The notes under the pieces were generated by a model. That model was not told the origin of the DNA. It made no database searches and saw only the letters and a program-made list of their open reading frames with translations. Of a stretch of DNA of 64,000 nucleotides, positions 44,166 to 52,617 are shown piece by piece; position 1 is the stretch's first letter, and every line of letters begins with the position of its first letter. The position numbers and the translations under genes were made by a program. The stretch spans positions 62,001 to 126,000 of the forward strand of contig CAZLWA010000072.1 in the NCBI GenBank assembly GCA_964563165.1, given 5' to 3'. Origin of the DNA: CAZLWA01 sp964563165. Lineage in GTDB: Bacteria; CLD3; SB21.

Positions 44166-44190
44166 AAACTAAGGTCCGGGAAGCAATAAA

Positions 44191-44223
44191 AAAAAGCGGA
44201 AGGAGGAAATCTTCCGCTTTTTT
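44191..44223. terminator. bidirectional rho-independent terminator
   Basis: AAAAAGCGGAAG (44191-44202) pairs with CTTCCGCTTTTT (44211-44222) around an 8-base loop, with T-runs on both strands. It ends the protease gene on the plus strand and the small winged-helix gene on the minus strand. Confidence 0.92.
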
Positions 44224-44242
44224 AACGAGGTCAACGGCTTCG

Positions 44243-44578
44243 TTATGCAATTTTGTCAAAAACAAAATTGTTTATCTTATAATTTTCATCTGAAATTTTT
44301 ATGCAAAATGCTTCCATGAGATTTCTTCCGCCGTTGTAATCTATCGCATAGCGGCTCCCCAGCTTGTACACCTTCCCTTGGCGAATGAGCTTTTCCAAAA
44401 TCCCCCGGATCAAACTCACGTTCTTGTGATTCTCCTTCATATGCAAACGTTTGGCAACCACGTTGGCGGACGTGGGATCGGAATCCAGCCCAAATCGCAG
44501 GATTTGATTTTCCAGATTTAAAAACAATTGATTGTTCCTGGATTTTCCGGATGATGTATTCTTTTGCTTCGTGTGCAT
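44243..44578 (-). CDS. small winged-helix-like hypothetical protein
   Basis: A 111-residue basic protein. LENQILRFGLDSDPTSANVVAKRLHMKENHKNVSLIRGILEKLIRQGKVYKLGSRYAID has the helix-turn-helix-plus-wing rhythm of a winged-helix DNA-binding domain, with the two-stranded wing at KVYKLGSRYAID. I recognise no specific family. ATG 44578 has AAAGGTG seven bases upstream, better than the GTG at 44587. A palindrome ATACA-G-TGTAT lies about 55 bases before the start and could be its own operator; that is inference. Confidence 0.55.
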   Translation of the reverse strand: MHTKQKNTSSGKSRNNQLFLNLENQILRFGLDSDPTSANVVAKRLHMKENHKNVSLIRGILEKLIRQGKVYKLGSRYAIDYNGGRNLMEAFCIKISDENYKINNFVFDKIA

Positions 44579-44630
44579 TACGATCACCTTTCTTTATTAT
44601 TTGTTTGAATTGCAATTAATGTCTGTGCTG

Positions 44631-44641
44631 ATACAGTGTAT
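44631..44641. promoter_or_regulatory. candidate operator palindrome
   Basis: ATACA-G-TGTAT has 5-bp perfect arms and lies upstream of the small winged-helix-like gene, where an autoregulator would bind. No partner site of the same sequence was noticed elsewhere in the window. Confidence 0.3.
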
Positions 44642-44822
44642 TACAAAAATTCAGCCAAAAAACGTGATGTTGTAAATTATAGATTTAACGTCTTTATGGA
44701 GTCCATTTTCATGAAAATATTGTCTCACAACGGTATGGGTGCATCATGATGAGACAGTGAAATCCAGTTATTGGCAATCCTCAAGTTCGGGCTTTTAATC
44801 GTCGTATTGCATGCGCCGGATG

Positions 44823-44851
44823 TTGACTTTAACAGGAAATAAGAATATCTT
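44823..44851 (+). promoter_or_regulatory. promoter of the bacilliredoxin gene
   Basis: TTGACT (44823-44828), 17 bases, TATCTT (44846-44851), with the same hexamers and spacing as the promoter at 25533. The leader to ATG 44933 is about 75 bases and holds a short hairpin. Confidence 0.75.
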
Positions 44852-44932
44852 GTCTTTAATAGAGTGATCAAATGAGATCACAATCCCGATAAACCGGGAT
44901 TTCCAGCATTGAAAAAAAATTAAGGAGAATAT

Positions 44933-45370
44933 ATGCCGTATGATGAGAGATTTGTTTCGCCGATGCGCCAGGAATTGACGCAAATCGGTTTTAAGGAATT
45001 GAAAACCGCGAAAGAAGTTGAAGATGCGATTCTCAATGAAAAAGGGACCACGCTGGTGGTGGTCAATTCCGTGTGCGGATGCGCCGCAGGAATGGCGCGC
45101 CCGGGCGTGGCCATGTCATTGAACAATAAAATTTTGCCGGAACATCTGGCAACGGTGTTTGCCGGCCAGGATCTGGATGCGGTGAGTACCATGCGCAGTC
45201 TGATCGGAAGTTCGATTCCGCCGTCATCGCCCTCGATGGCCATTTTCCGCGACGGCAAGATGGTCTGGCTATTGCCACGCCATCAGATCGAAGGACGATC
45301 CGCGATGGACGTAGCAAACCAACTGGCCTCGGCGTATGAGAGATTTTGTGCGGCCGAAACGGCGGCGTAA
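44933..45370 (+). CDS. BrxA/BrxB-family bacilliredoxin
   Basis: A 145-residue thioredoxin-fold protein of the YphP/YqiW family. VVVNSVCGCAAGMARPG carries the CxC redox motif (Cys48, Cys50), and SIPPSSPSMAIFRDGKMVWLLPRHQIEG is the conserved cis-Pro and strand region. In Bacillus these proteins remove bacillithiol from protein thiols; bacillithiol is also found in some FCB-type bacteria. No bacillithiol synthesis gene is in this window. AAGGAG lies 6 bases before the ATG. It has its own promoter and terminator. Confidence 0.93.
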   Translation: MPYDERFVSPMRQELTQIGFKELKTAKEVEDAILNEKGTTLVVVNSVCGCAAGMARPGVAMSLNNKILPEHLATVFAGQDLDAVSTMRSLIGSSIPPSSPSMAIFRDGKMVWLLPRHQIEGRSAMDVANQLASAYERFCAAETAA

Positions 45371-45393
45371 ATTTATTTTGATTGTTTTACCGG

Positions 45394-45427
45394 CGCTCAT
45401 TATCTTTAAGATGATGAGCGTTTTTTT
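45394..45427 (+). terminator. rho-independent terminator of the bacilliredoxin gene
   Basis: CGCTCAT (45394-45400) pairs with ATGAGCG (45414-45420), with inner pairs extending the stem, followed by seven T. Confidence 0.88.
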
Positions 45428-45450
45428 ATTTCCAATCTGCGGAGGTCACG

Positions 45451-45825
45451 ATGCAATTAAACAAAATCGGCCAAATTGCGTTTCAGATATCCGACGTTCA
45501 ACGGATCGAAAACTTTTATAAAGAAACGATCGGCCTTAAGCATCTTTTTACGGTGCCCGGTCGCATGACGTTTTTTGATTGCGACGGCGTACGATTGATG
45601 TTTGCCGTCCGTGAACCGCAGGAGCCGGCGAAATCCAACTCGGTCATTTATTTCAAAGTGCACGCGTTGGAATTTTATTATGATCAATTGAAGCAAAAGG
45701 ACGTGGAATTCACCGAGCCGCCTACATTGATTGCCGAGATGGGTGATCACGATCTGTGGATGGCATTCTTCAAAGACGTTGAAGGTAATGTCATAGGGAT
45801 TATGGAAGAAAAGCGAAAAAAATAA
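45451..45825 (+). CDS. VOC-family (glyoxalase/bleomycin-resistance fold) protein
   Basis: A 124-residue single VOC module: QLNKIGQIAFQISDVQRIENFYKETIGLK, MTFFDCDGVRLMFAV and MGDHDLWMAFFKDVEGNVIGIMEE give the paired beta-alpha-beta-beta-beta halves. Candidate metal ligands are few (a Glu in GIMEE and a His in DHDLW), so it may be a metal-dependent lyase/dioxygenase-like enzyme or a binding protein. GGAGG precedes the ATG. The following oxidoreductase starts one base after its stop, so they are co-transcribed. Confidence 0.88.
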   Translation: MQLNKIGQIAFQISDVQRIENFYKETIGLKHLFTVPGRMTFFDCDGVRLMFAVREPQEPAKSNSVIYFKVHALEFYYDQLKQKDVEFTEPPTLIAEMGDHDLWMAFFKDVEGNVIGIMEEKRKK

Positions 45826-45826
45826 T

Positions 45827-46846
45827 ATGAAGACAATGAAAGCCGTGGTTCTGCGTGAAATCGGCAGTTTAGACAAATTGGTTCTTCAGGAAGTGGAATT
45901 TCCTGCCGTCAAACCGGGAGAGGCGATTGTGAAAATAAAAGCGGCTGCGCTCAACCACCGGGATTGGTGGATCGTGCAGGGCTTGTATGCGAAAATTCGC
46001 GTGCCGGTGATCTTGGGCTCGGACGGCATGGGCGTCGTGCAAAGCACGGCAGATCCGGAAAACGAAGCGTGGATCGGGCAGGCCGTCGTGATTCACCCGA
46101 GCCTGAATTGGGGCGACCATCCGAAAGCGCAAGGCAAAGATTATAAAATTTTCGGTATGCCCGATAACGGTACGCACGCGGAATATACATCCGTTCCGGT
46201 TGAGAATCTTTTTAAGAAGCCGGATCACGTGACCGACGAGGAGGCGGCGGCGATACCGCTCGCCGGATTGACCGCCTATCGCGCGCTGGTGATCCGGGGA
46301 AAAATAGCAGCCGGCGAAACGGTTTTGATCACAGGGATCGGCGGAGGCGTGGCTTCGATAGCGATGCAGATGGCCTTGGCCATCGGAGCGCACGTGATCG
46401 TTACGTCGGGCAGCGAAGAAAAAATCAAACGCGCCGTAAAAGGGGGAGCCGGGTTGGGAGTTAATTATCACAGCGCGGATTGGCCAAAAAATCTGCAGTC
46501 GGAGTCTCAAAAATTCGGCGGCATCGATCTGGTCCTTGACGGCGCCGGAGGCAAAGAATTCAACGAGTTGCTCTCGGTGGTTAATTCCGGCGGAAGAATA
46601 GTCACTTACGGAGCGACGGCGGGCAATCCGGATTCGATCCATTTGAGGAGGATTTTTTGGAAGCAAATTACCCTTCAAGGATCTACCATGGGTCACCGGG
46701 ATGATTTCAAAAATATGCTGGCGCTTTTGGAGAAACATGAGATCAAACCGATGCTTGACCTTACATTTCCTCTGGATCAATTCCGGGCCGCGTACGAGCG
46801 CATGATGCGGGCGGAACAATTCGGAAAAATAATTTTGAAAACTTGA
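45827..46846 (+). CDS. zinc-independent medium-chain dehydrogenase/reductase (quinone oxidoreductase-like)
   Basis: A 339-residue MDR protein. MKAVVLREIGSLDKLVLQEVEFP and ALNHRDWWIVQGLYAKIRVPVILGSDGMGVV form the GroES-like half. VTDEEAAAIPLAGLTAYRAL and the nucleotide fold with VLITGIGGGVASIAMQMALAIGAHVIVTSGSEEK (G-x-G-x-x-x) follow. The structural-zinc cysteines are absent. It probably reduces quinones or enones with NADPH. It starts one base after the VOC gene, hinting at a joint role with electrophilic or aldehyde metabolites. Confidence 0.9.
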   Translation: MKTMKAVVLREIGSLDKLVLQEVEFPAVKPGEAIVKIKAAALNHRDWWIVQGLYAKIRVPVILGSDGMGVVQSTADPENEAWIGQAVVIHPSLNWGDHPKAQGKDYKIFGMPDNGTHAEYTSVPVENLFKKPDHVTDEEAAAIPLAGLTAYRALVIRGKIAAGETVLITGIGGGVASIAMQMALAIGAHVIVTSGSEEKIKRAVKGGAGLGVNYHSADWPKNLQSESQKFGGIDLVLDGAGGKEFNELLSVVNSGGRIVTYGATAGNPDSIHLRRIFWKQITLQGSTMGHRDDFKNMLALLEKHEIKPMLDLTFPLDQFRAAYERMMRAEQFGKIILKT

Positions 46847-46904
46847 AATCTTGGATAAATAGTTAAACCTTATACCAATCGTTAAGACTACTAAAGGAGA
46901 GTCC

Positions 46905-47633
46905 ATGGAACCCAATGTCACAGCCCCCGCGCCGACGATGGGCGTTGTCAGCCGGATTATTAATTTGTTTATCAGCCCGTCTAAAACATTCGAAGCGCTG
47001 ATCGCCAAACCCGACTGGGTCACGCCGATCGTCATCTCGGTCATCTTGTTCCTGATAACCGGGATTTTACTGAAAGACGTTATACAGGCTGAACAAGTAA
47101 AGGCTACCCGGGAATCCATTATGAAGAACGATAAGATAGAAGCCAGCCAGAAGGAACAAATTATTGAACAATCGACCTCGATGATGAAAAAGTTCTGGGT
47201 TGTAGGTTATGCCGTGGGTTTAGTAGTCGTCATGGCCATGTACTTTGGGGCTGCATTATTTTTGAGAATCGGCGGAAACAATATTATGGGCGGCAGCGCC
47301 GGGTACATGCAGGTGTTGTCGATTTTTGCCTATAGCAGTCTGATTGACGTGGTCGCAGCGGCCGTGAAGGTCCCGCTCATGGTTATCAATCAAACGATGA
47401 GGGTGGACACGGGCTTGGGGATGCTGGCAGCGGAGGATGCGACGCGGACAGCCTTGTATGCCTTCTTAAGCAAGTTTGATATCTTTTCGTTTTGGCAGAT
47501 TACGGTTTTGATTATCGGGCTTTCCATGTTGTACAAATTCTCAAAAGGTAAAACGGCCGGATTGGTCATTGGCTTGTGGCTTCTGTATGTCTTGCTAGCC
47601 GTTGGTTTTACGGCCATTGGCATGGGCGGATAG
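46905..47633 (+). CDS. YIP1-family membrane protein
   Basis: A 242-residue protein with five or so membrane helices. It opens like other bacterial YIP1 proteins: VSRIINLFISPSKTFEALIAKPDWVTPIVISVILFLITG. A hydrophilic segment (~65-95) is followed by GYMQVLSIFAYSSLIDVVAAAVKVPL and the final helices. Function in bacteria is not established. AAAGGAG lies ahead of the ATG, and a terminator follows, so it is separate from the export operon downstream. Confidence 0.85.
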   Translation: MEPNVTAPAPTMGVVSRIINLFISPSKTFEALIAKPDWVTPIVISVILFLITGILLKDVIQAEQVKATRESIMKNDKIEASQKEQIIEQSTSMMKKFWVVGYAVGLVVVMAMYFGAALFLRIGGNNIMGGSAGYMQVLSIFAYSSLIDVVAAAVKVPLMVINQTMRVDTGLGMLAAEDATRTALYAFLSKFDIFSFWQITVLIIGLSMLYKFSKGKTAGLVIGLWLLYVLLAVGFTAIGMGG

Positions 47634-47658
47634 CGCATACATTCATAAAAATCTTCCG

Positions 47659-47711
47659 GCTCCTTGAGATCTTGTGCATTGAATGATACCTCTCAAGGAG
47701 CTTTTGTTTTT
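47659..47711 (+). terminator. rho-independent terminator after the YIP1 gene
   Basis: GCTCCTTGAGA (47659-47669) pairs perfectly over 11 bp with TCTCAAGGAGC (47691-47701) around a 21-base loop, then TTTTGTTTTT. Confidence 0.88.
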
Positions 47712-47848
47712 GCAACTTTTGAGCGCAGTGGACGGTCTATTGGAAGGAAGGAAAAACTTTCATTTATCGGAAATAAATTGAAACAAATTTCTTTATTATA
47801 CGAATACCAAGCAGTTCAAAAAAATTATTTCAATAGAGGAGGAAGAAT

Positions 47849-49153
47849 ATGAAGTATTTCGCAGTATTAGCGGTCCTGTTTTTCGGAGTGACTGCCACGG
47901 CGCAGGAGAAGAAAATTCTGGATATCAAGGAGGCCCTGGACATTGCGATGAAAAACAACGTGCAAGTGATCACGGCGCAGAATTCCTACAATACTACGGT
48001 GGCGAATGTGCTTCCAAATACCTGGGGCAATAATTTGCCCACTCTCGATCTTAACGCACGTTACAGCCACTCTGATCAGCCTTCCACTTTTGTCACCGGT
48101 GCCGGCGTTAAATCAAGCGCGAACAATTATTCGTACTCTCTCAATGCGAATTACGTGTTGTTTGACGGATTTAAAAAATTCGGTTCGATGGCTCAGGCGA
48201 AATATGATGAAAAATCCTCGCAATACGATCTCGACAGAGCGAGGCAGGACGTAGCCCTGCAGATTTATCAGGCGTATGTGAACGTATTGAAGAATCAGCA
48301 GCTGCTGAAAATCAATGAAGAGAACCTGAAGCGCGATGAAGAATTGCTTAAGAAGTTGGAAGAACGCAATAAATTGGGCGCCCAAATTTTGTCGGATGTG
48401 TACAAGCAAAGAGTTCAGGTGGGCGTGGACAAACTGGCACTGAGCAAAGGCAGGAATAATCTGAATACGTCCAAAGCGAGTCTGAACAGCCTCATCGGAA
48501 TTGACGTTAATACGGAGATCGAATTGAAGGAATTGAGCCTGGAAGTCACGTTCGATGCAGCGCAATATAATTTTGACGTGTCTTTTCAAAGAGCGCTCGA
48601 AACGCGCCAGGACTATTTGTCGTCCGGCAAGAAACTGGAAAGCGCCCGAAGCGCGCTGAAGATCTCTAAAAGCGGCTACTATCCGTCGATCAGCGCTTTT
48701 GCCGCGTATCAATGGCAGGACGGATTCTTACCTAAGAAATCTTCCTATGGTTTGAACGACCGGACCAGCCTTGGGCTGAATTTTTCGATGTCGCTGTTCA
48801 ACGGCTTCCAGACGAATGCCGGAGTTATTCAAGCGGACGAAGCGGTGCAAACTTCCCGAAGCAACTTCGAAAGTTCACGCCGTAAAGTCGCGCTGGATAT
48901 CAAAATCGCACTGCTCAATATGCAAACGGCCTACGAGAACGTGAAACTTTCGCAGGAAACGGTCGCATCCGCCAAAGAAGATTTACGCCTGGCAAGCGAG
49001 AGGTACAACTTAGGAGCCGGTACCTTGCTGGATCAAATCACATCCAATACGGGATATGCGACGGCAGAGGCTAATTACGTGCAATCCGTATACGATTTCC
49101 TGTATGCGAAGCAGCAGTACTATTTGGCTTTGGGCACGATGAACACAAAATAA
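47849..49153 (+). CDS. TolC-family outer-membrane efflux protein
   Basis: A 434-residue protein with signal peptide (MKYFAVLAVLFFGVTATAQ). The two OEP repeats each consist of long helices and barrel strands (LDIKEALDIAMKNNVQVITAQNSYNTTVANVLPN; YNFDVSFQRALETRQDYLSSGKKLESARSALKISKSGYYPSISAF). It forms the outer-membrane exit duct, probably as a trimer. It heads a run with a membrane-fusion protein, an ABC ATPase and permeases, 40 bases before the next gene, fitting a MacAB-TolC-type exporter. GAGGAGGAAG precedes the ATG. Confidence 0.94.
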   Translation: MKYFAVLAVLFFGVTATAQEKKILDIKEALDIAMKNNVQVITAQNSYNTTVANVLPNTWGNNLPTLDLNARYSHSDQPSTFVTGAGVKSSANNYSYSLNANYVLFDGFKKFGSMAQAKYDEKSSQYDLDRARQDVALQIYQAYVNVLKNQQLLKINEENLKRDEELLKKLEERNKLGAQILSDVYKQRVQVGVDKLALSKGRNNLNTSKASLNSLIGIDVNTEIELKELSLEVTFDAAQYNFDVSFQRALETRQDYLSSGKKLESARSALKISKSGYYPSISAFAAYQWQDGFLPKKSSYGLNDRTSLGLNFSMSLFNGFQTNAGVIQADEAVQTSRSNFESSRRKVALDIKIALLNMQTAYENVKLSQETVASAKEDLRLASERYNLGAGTLLDQITSNTGYATAEANYVQSVYDFLYAKQQYYLALGTMNTK

Positions 49154-49193
49154 AAATTAAAAATCAAAACCCTTTTAAAACAGGAGAAATGAA

Positions 49194-50483
49194 ATGTCAA
49201 AGAAGAAAAAAATACTGATCGGCGCGGGACTGGCCGTGGTCATAACGGCGGTTGTGATATTCAATCTGGTCGGCAACAAGAAAGAAAATGCGGTTGACGT
49301 TCAGACGGAAAAAGTCAAACGCGGCGATGTCATCAAGACCGTGACCGCTTCCGGAAAAATCCAACCGGTAACGGATGTGAAAATCAGTTCCAATGTCAGC
49401 GCACGCATCACCAAAGTGACCGTCAAAGAGGGCGATAAAGTAATGCGCGGCCAATTATTGGTTGCACTCGACCGGACCATTTACGAAGCGAACGTCAATC
49501 AGGCGAAAGCGGACCTGGCAAGAGCCAAATCACAAGTCATGAATGCCAAAGCGAATTTGGAGAAAGCCAAACAGGATTACGACCGTATGAAAGGGTTGTT
49601 TGATAAGAAACTGGCGGCCGAATCCGAATTTCAGGCCGTGACCGCTTTGTTGGCGACGGCGCAGTCGTCCCTGGAATCGGCGGAGAGTCAAGTGAAAGCC
49701 TCCGAAGCGCAGTTGGTCCAAAGCGAAGACAATTTGAGCAAGACGAATATTTATGCCCCTATTGACGGCACGGTAAGCAAGCTCAATAAAAAACTCGGGG
49801 AAATTGCGTTAGGCTCGCAGTTCTCCCAGGACGTCATCATGGTCGTCGCCAATCTTAAGGAAATGGAGGCGCGGGTGAATGTGGATGAAAACGACGTGGT
49901 TTCGGTACGCTTGAACGACACGACTCAGGTGGAAGTGGATGCCCTGCAATCGAAAAAACTGCGCGGCTACGTTACGGAAATTGCCAACACCGCCGATGTC
50001 AAGAGCGCCGGCACACAGGAAGAGAAAACAGAATTTGAAGTCAAAATTGCTTTAACCGACGATGTGACTCTGCTGAGACCGGGCATGTCGACGACCGCAG
50101 ATATTACCACCGACGTCCGCAAGAATACGGTGAATGTGCCGATTCAGTGCGTCACCGTGCGGGAACCCGAAAAACTGAAACGTAAAGAAGGCGTCGAGAA
50201 AGATGCCGTCATGGCGAACGATACGGCCAACAAGCAGTTTATACCGAATAAAGACGGCGTCGTGGAGATCGTATTTGTGATCGAAAACGGCTTAGCGGTC
50301 GCCAAGCCTGTGAAGACGGGTATCCAGAGTGAATCGCATATTGAAATTCTCGAGGGCCTGAAGGAAGGCGACGAAGTTGTGGTGGGAAATTACCGCGCTA
50401 TCAGCAAACTGCTGGAAAACGGTTCGAAAGTGAAAGTGGACAATGAGAAAAAAGTAAAAGGCAAAGACGATAAAGAAAACTAG
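49194..50483 (+). CDS. periplasmic adaptor (MacA/HlyD membrane-fusion family)
   Basis: A 429-residue adaptor. An N-terminal membrane helix (ILIGAGLAVVITAVVIFNLVG) is followed by the lipoyl-like half VKRGDVIKTVTASGKIQPV, a long coiled-coil hairpin (~95-175, rich in AKADLARAKSQVMNAKANLEKAK), the second lipoyl half NIYAPIDGTVSKLNKKLGEIALGSQF and beta-barrel/membrane-proximal domains. It links the inner-membrane ABC transporter to TolC. AGGAG lies upstream. The charged tail (KKVKGKDDKEN) is unusual but uninformative. Confidence 0.94.
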   Translation: MSKKKKILIGAGLAVVITAVVIFNLVGNKKENAVDVQTEKVKRGDVIKTVTASGKIQPVTDVKISSNVSARITKVTVKEGDKVMRGQLLVALDRTIYEANVNQAKADLARAKSQVMNAKANLEKAKQDYDRMKGLFDKKLAAESEFQAVTALLATAQSSLESAESQVKASEAQLVQSEDNLSKTNIYAPIDGTVSKLNKKLGEIALGSQFSQDVIMVVANLKEMEARVNVDENDVVSVRLNDTTQVEVDALQSKKLRGYVTEIANTADVKSAGTQEEKTEFEVKIALTDDVTLLRPGMSTTADITTDVRKNTVNVPIQCVTVREPEKLKRKEGVEKDAVMANDTANKQFIPNKDGVVEIVFVIENGLAVAKPVKTGIQSESHIEILEGLKEGDEVVVGNYRAISKLLENGSKVKVDNEKKVKGKDDKEN

Positions 50484-50527
50484 CCCGTGACCGATTAACA
50501 ATTGACGGTTTAAAAGGAACACAAGTT

Positions 50528-51253
50528 ATGGTTATAGATATTCGAAATATTACTAAAGTTTATCAAATCGGAACGGAAGAGGTGCATGCGCTGCGCGGAG
50601 TTAATTTACTCATTCAAAAAAATGAATACATTGCTCTGATGGGTCCGTCGGGTTCAGGGAAATCGACGATGATGAACATGATCGGATGCCTGGATACGCC
50701 GTCGAGCGGCGAATATTTTTTCGAAGGCGAGGACGTTGCTAAATTAACCGACGATCAACTGGCGGAAATTCGCAATAAGCGCATCGGATTTGTGTTCCAG
50801 AATTTTAACTTAATTCCGCGATCCGATGTGTTCCACAACGTCGAATTGCCGATGATCTATGCAGGCGTCACGCCGGCCGAACGCCGCCGCATGACGATGG
50901 ATGCGATCGAAAAAGTCGGTTTGGGATCCCGCGTCAAACACAAGCCCAATGAACTTTCCGGCGGCCAGCGTCAGCGCGTCGCCATCGCGCGCGCGTTGGT
51001 GAATAATCCTTCGATTATTCTCGCGGACGAGCCGACGGGAAACCTGGATTCCAAAACCGGCGAGGAGATCATGCTAGTTTTTGAAGATCTGTACAAGGCC
51101 GGCAATACGATTATTCTGGTGACGCACGAAGAGGATATTGCCTCGCATGCACGGCGCGTAGTGCGCCTGAAGGACGGCCACGTGGAAGTGGATGAGATGA
51201 TGAATGGAAGAAAAGTTTTCAAAAAAGTTTTGGTAGATCAAGCAACGACTTAA
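50528..51253 (+). CDS. MacB/LolD-type ABC transporter ATP-binding protein
   Basis: A 241-residue ABC ATPase. Walker A is GPSGSGKST (near residue 40), Q-loop FVFQNFNLIPRSDVFHNVELPM, signature LSGGQRQRVAIARAL, Walker B IILADEPTGNLD, and H-loop LVTHEEDIASHARRV. It is the stand-alone nucleotide-binding subunit of a type VII (MacB/FtsX) transporter; the permeases are separate genes downstream. One ATPase must therefore serve up to three permease proteins. Confidence 0.95.
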   Translation: MVIDIRNITKVYQIGTEEVHALRGVNLLIQKNEYIALMGPSGSGKSTMMNMIGCLDTPSSGEYFFEGEDVAKLTDDQLAEIRNKRIGFVFQNFNLIPRSDVFHNVELPMIYAGVTPAERRRMTMDAIEKVGLGSRVKHKPNELSGGQRQRVAIARALVNNPSIILADEPTGNLDSKTGEEIMLVFEDLYKAGNTIILVTHEEDIASHARRVVRLKDGHVEVDEMMNGRKVFKKVLVDQATT

Positions 51254-51259
51254 AAATTA

Positions 51260-51322
51260 ACCACGGAGTCACAGAGGCACTGAAAAATCAGAGTAAACTC
51301 CGTGTCTCAGAGTCTCTGTGGT
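51260..51322. repeat. inverted CCACAGAG-type dispersed repeat
   Basis: A 63-base element starting ACCACGGAGTCACAGAG and ending CTCTGTGGT, so the two ends are imperfect inverted repeats. It starts a few bases after the stop codon of the ATPase gene. A related half-element, AAAAATTAACCACAGAGGCACAGA, follows the amidase stop at 61562-61585, and weaker relatives occur at 9151 and 28679. Confidence 0.65.
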
Positions 51323-51336
51323 AAAAAACAAAAACT

Positions 51337-52575
51337 ATGAGAAGATATTTATACGAAATTCTTGAAGCGTTGAAGATTGCGATCCTGGCGATTCGGGCAA
51401 ATAAAGCCCGCGGGTTTCTCACGACGCTGGGTATTGTGATCGGCATCACCGCCGTTTCGACGACCATGACGGTGATGGTCGGAATGAAAAATTCATTTCA
51501 GTCTCAATTGACGGCGCTGGGCACGGATGTATTATATGTGACCAAAATGCCATGGTTCATGATGGACGACTGGTGGAAATACCGAAATCGGCCGCAAATC
51601 ACGATGCAAGAGGCCAGAAAACTGGAAAGATCAATGGCGGATAAAATAGTGGCGGTCAATGCCACCGTAGGCACCGTGCGGCCGGTGAAATACGAATCCA
51701 AAACGCTGGATGATATTTTTATCCGCGGCACGACGGATAAAGAATTATATGTTTCTTCCGCCCTTCCGGAATTCGGCCGGTTCCTGGCGAGTATGGACGT
51801 GGATAATTCCCATTACGTTTGCGTGATAGGCTATGATGTCCGAAAACAACTTTTTGAAAATTCGGATCCGATCGGAAAGAAATTACGCATCGGAGCGTAT
51901 AATTTTAGAATCGTGGGCGTGATGGAGAAACAAGGAAAGTTCCTGGGTGCGCTTGGCGGGCCGAATCTGGATGCGCAAGTCTCCATTCCTATAACGACCT
52001 TCTTAAGATCCTACGGCCATCAGCGCGGATTACAACTCGCGGTGAAAGTGACGAGCTTAGCGGTTATGGAAGATACTCAGGAGGAGATCATAGGCTCGAT
52101 GAGAAGGATCCGAAAACTCACGCCGTCGCAGGGCGATAACTTCTCCATTAACAAACAAGATACGTTCACGAAGATCTATGACAGCATCATGGGCGTTGTG
52201 GGTATCGTCGGAATCTTAATTACAAGCATTTCACTATTTGTGGGCGGTATTGGCGTCATGAATATTATGTTTGTTTCGGTGACCGAGCGCACGCGCGAGA
52301 TCGGCATTCGAAAAGCCATCGGCGCGAAACGAAGAACGATCCTGGTTCAATTTTTGTTTGAAGCGACGATGATCTGTATGATCGGCTGTGCGATCGCGCT
52401 GGTATTGTCGTTCTTACTGAGCTGGGTGATCAATATTTTCTTTACGGCCACGTTGTCCATCGGCGTGATGCTGATCGCTATCCTCATTGCGGTGGTGACG
52501 GGTATACTTTCCGGTTTTTTACCCGCGCTTAAAGCATCGCGGCTGGATCCGATCGACGCGTTAAGATATGAATAG
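51337..52575 (+). CDS. MacB/FtsX-type ABC permease (first)
   Basis: A 412-residue permease: an N-terminal helix (AIRANKARGFLTTLGIVIGITAVSTTMTVMVG), a large periplasmic domain (~55-270) and three C-terminal helices (IVGILITSISLFVGGIGVMNIMFVSVTERTREIGIRKAIGAKR is the FtsX block). It belongs to the mechanotransmitting type VII ABC family, which drives adaptors and TolC rather than moving substrate through the membrane itself. It differs clearly from the following two permeases, so an asymmetric heterodimer is plausible. There is no strong Shine-Dalgarno; the gene is separated from the ATPase by a repeat element. Confidence 0.93.
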   Translation: MRRYLYEILEALKIAILAIRANKARGFLTTLGIVIGITAVSTTMTVMVGMKNSFQSQLTALGTDVLYVTKMPWFMMDDWWKYRNRPQITMQEARKLERSMADKIVAVNATVGTVRPVKYESKTLDDIFIRGTTDKELYVSSALPEFGRFLASMDVDNSHYVCVIGYDVRKQLFENSDPIGKKLRIGAYNFRIVGVMEKQGKFLGALGGPNLDAQVSIPITTFLRSYGHQRGLQLAVKVTSLAVMEDTQEEIIGSMRRIRKLTPSQGDNFSINKQDTFTKIYDSIMGVVGIVGILITSISLFVGGIGVMNIMFVSVTERTREIGIRKAIGAKRRTILVQFLFEATMICMIGCAIALVLSFLLSWVINIFFTATLSIGVMLIAILIAVVTGILSGFLPALKASRLDPIDALRYE

Positions 52576-52586
52576 ATAACCAATGA

Positions 52587-52617
52587 GACTTCCCAAGTTT
52601 TTAAAACTTGGGAAGTC
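52587..52617. repeat. perfect 15-bp inverted repeat between permease genes
   Basis: GACTTCCCAAGTTTT, a single T, then AAAACTTGGGAAGTC. It is followed by CAAATCTTGGCGCACTTTGCGCCTTTGCGGT, a motif of the kind seen in short dispersed repeats. The hairpin has no full T-run, so attenuation rather than termination would be expected if it acts in the operon. Confidence 0.8.

Larger units (their letters stand above)
44579..44932. other. 354-bp intergenic region between divergent genes
   Basis: It contains AATTGCAATT (44608-44617), the ATACA-G-TGTAT palindrome at 44631-44641, the strong plus-strand promoter at 44823-44851 and a 6-bp hairpin ATCCCG-ATAAAC-CGGGAT at 44884-44901 in the bacilliredoxin leader. 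No additional gene is visible. Confidence 0.5.

Noticed and set aside
45869..47119. Minus-strand frame of 416 codons
   Set aside because: It runs opposite the MDR oxidoreductase and YIP1 genes and lacks a ribosome-binding site or domain pattern.
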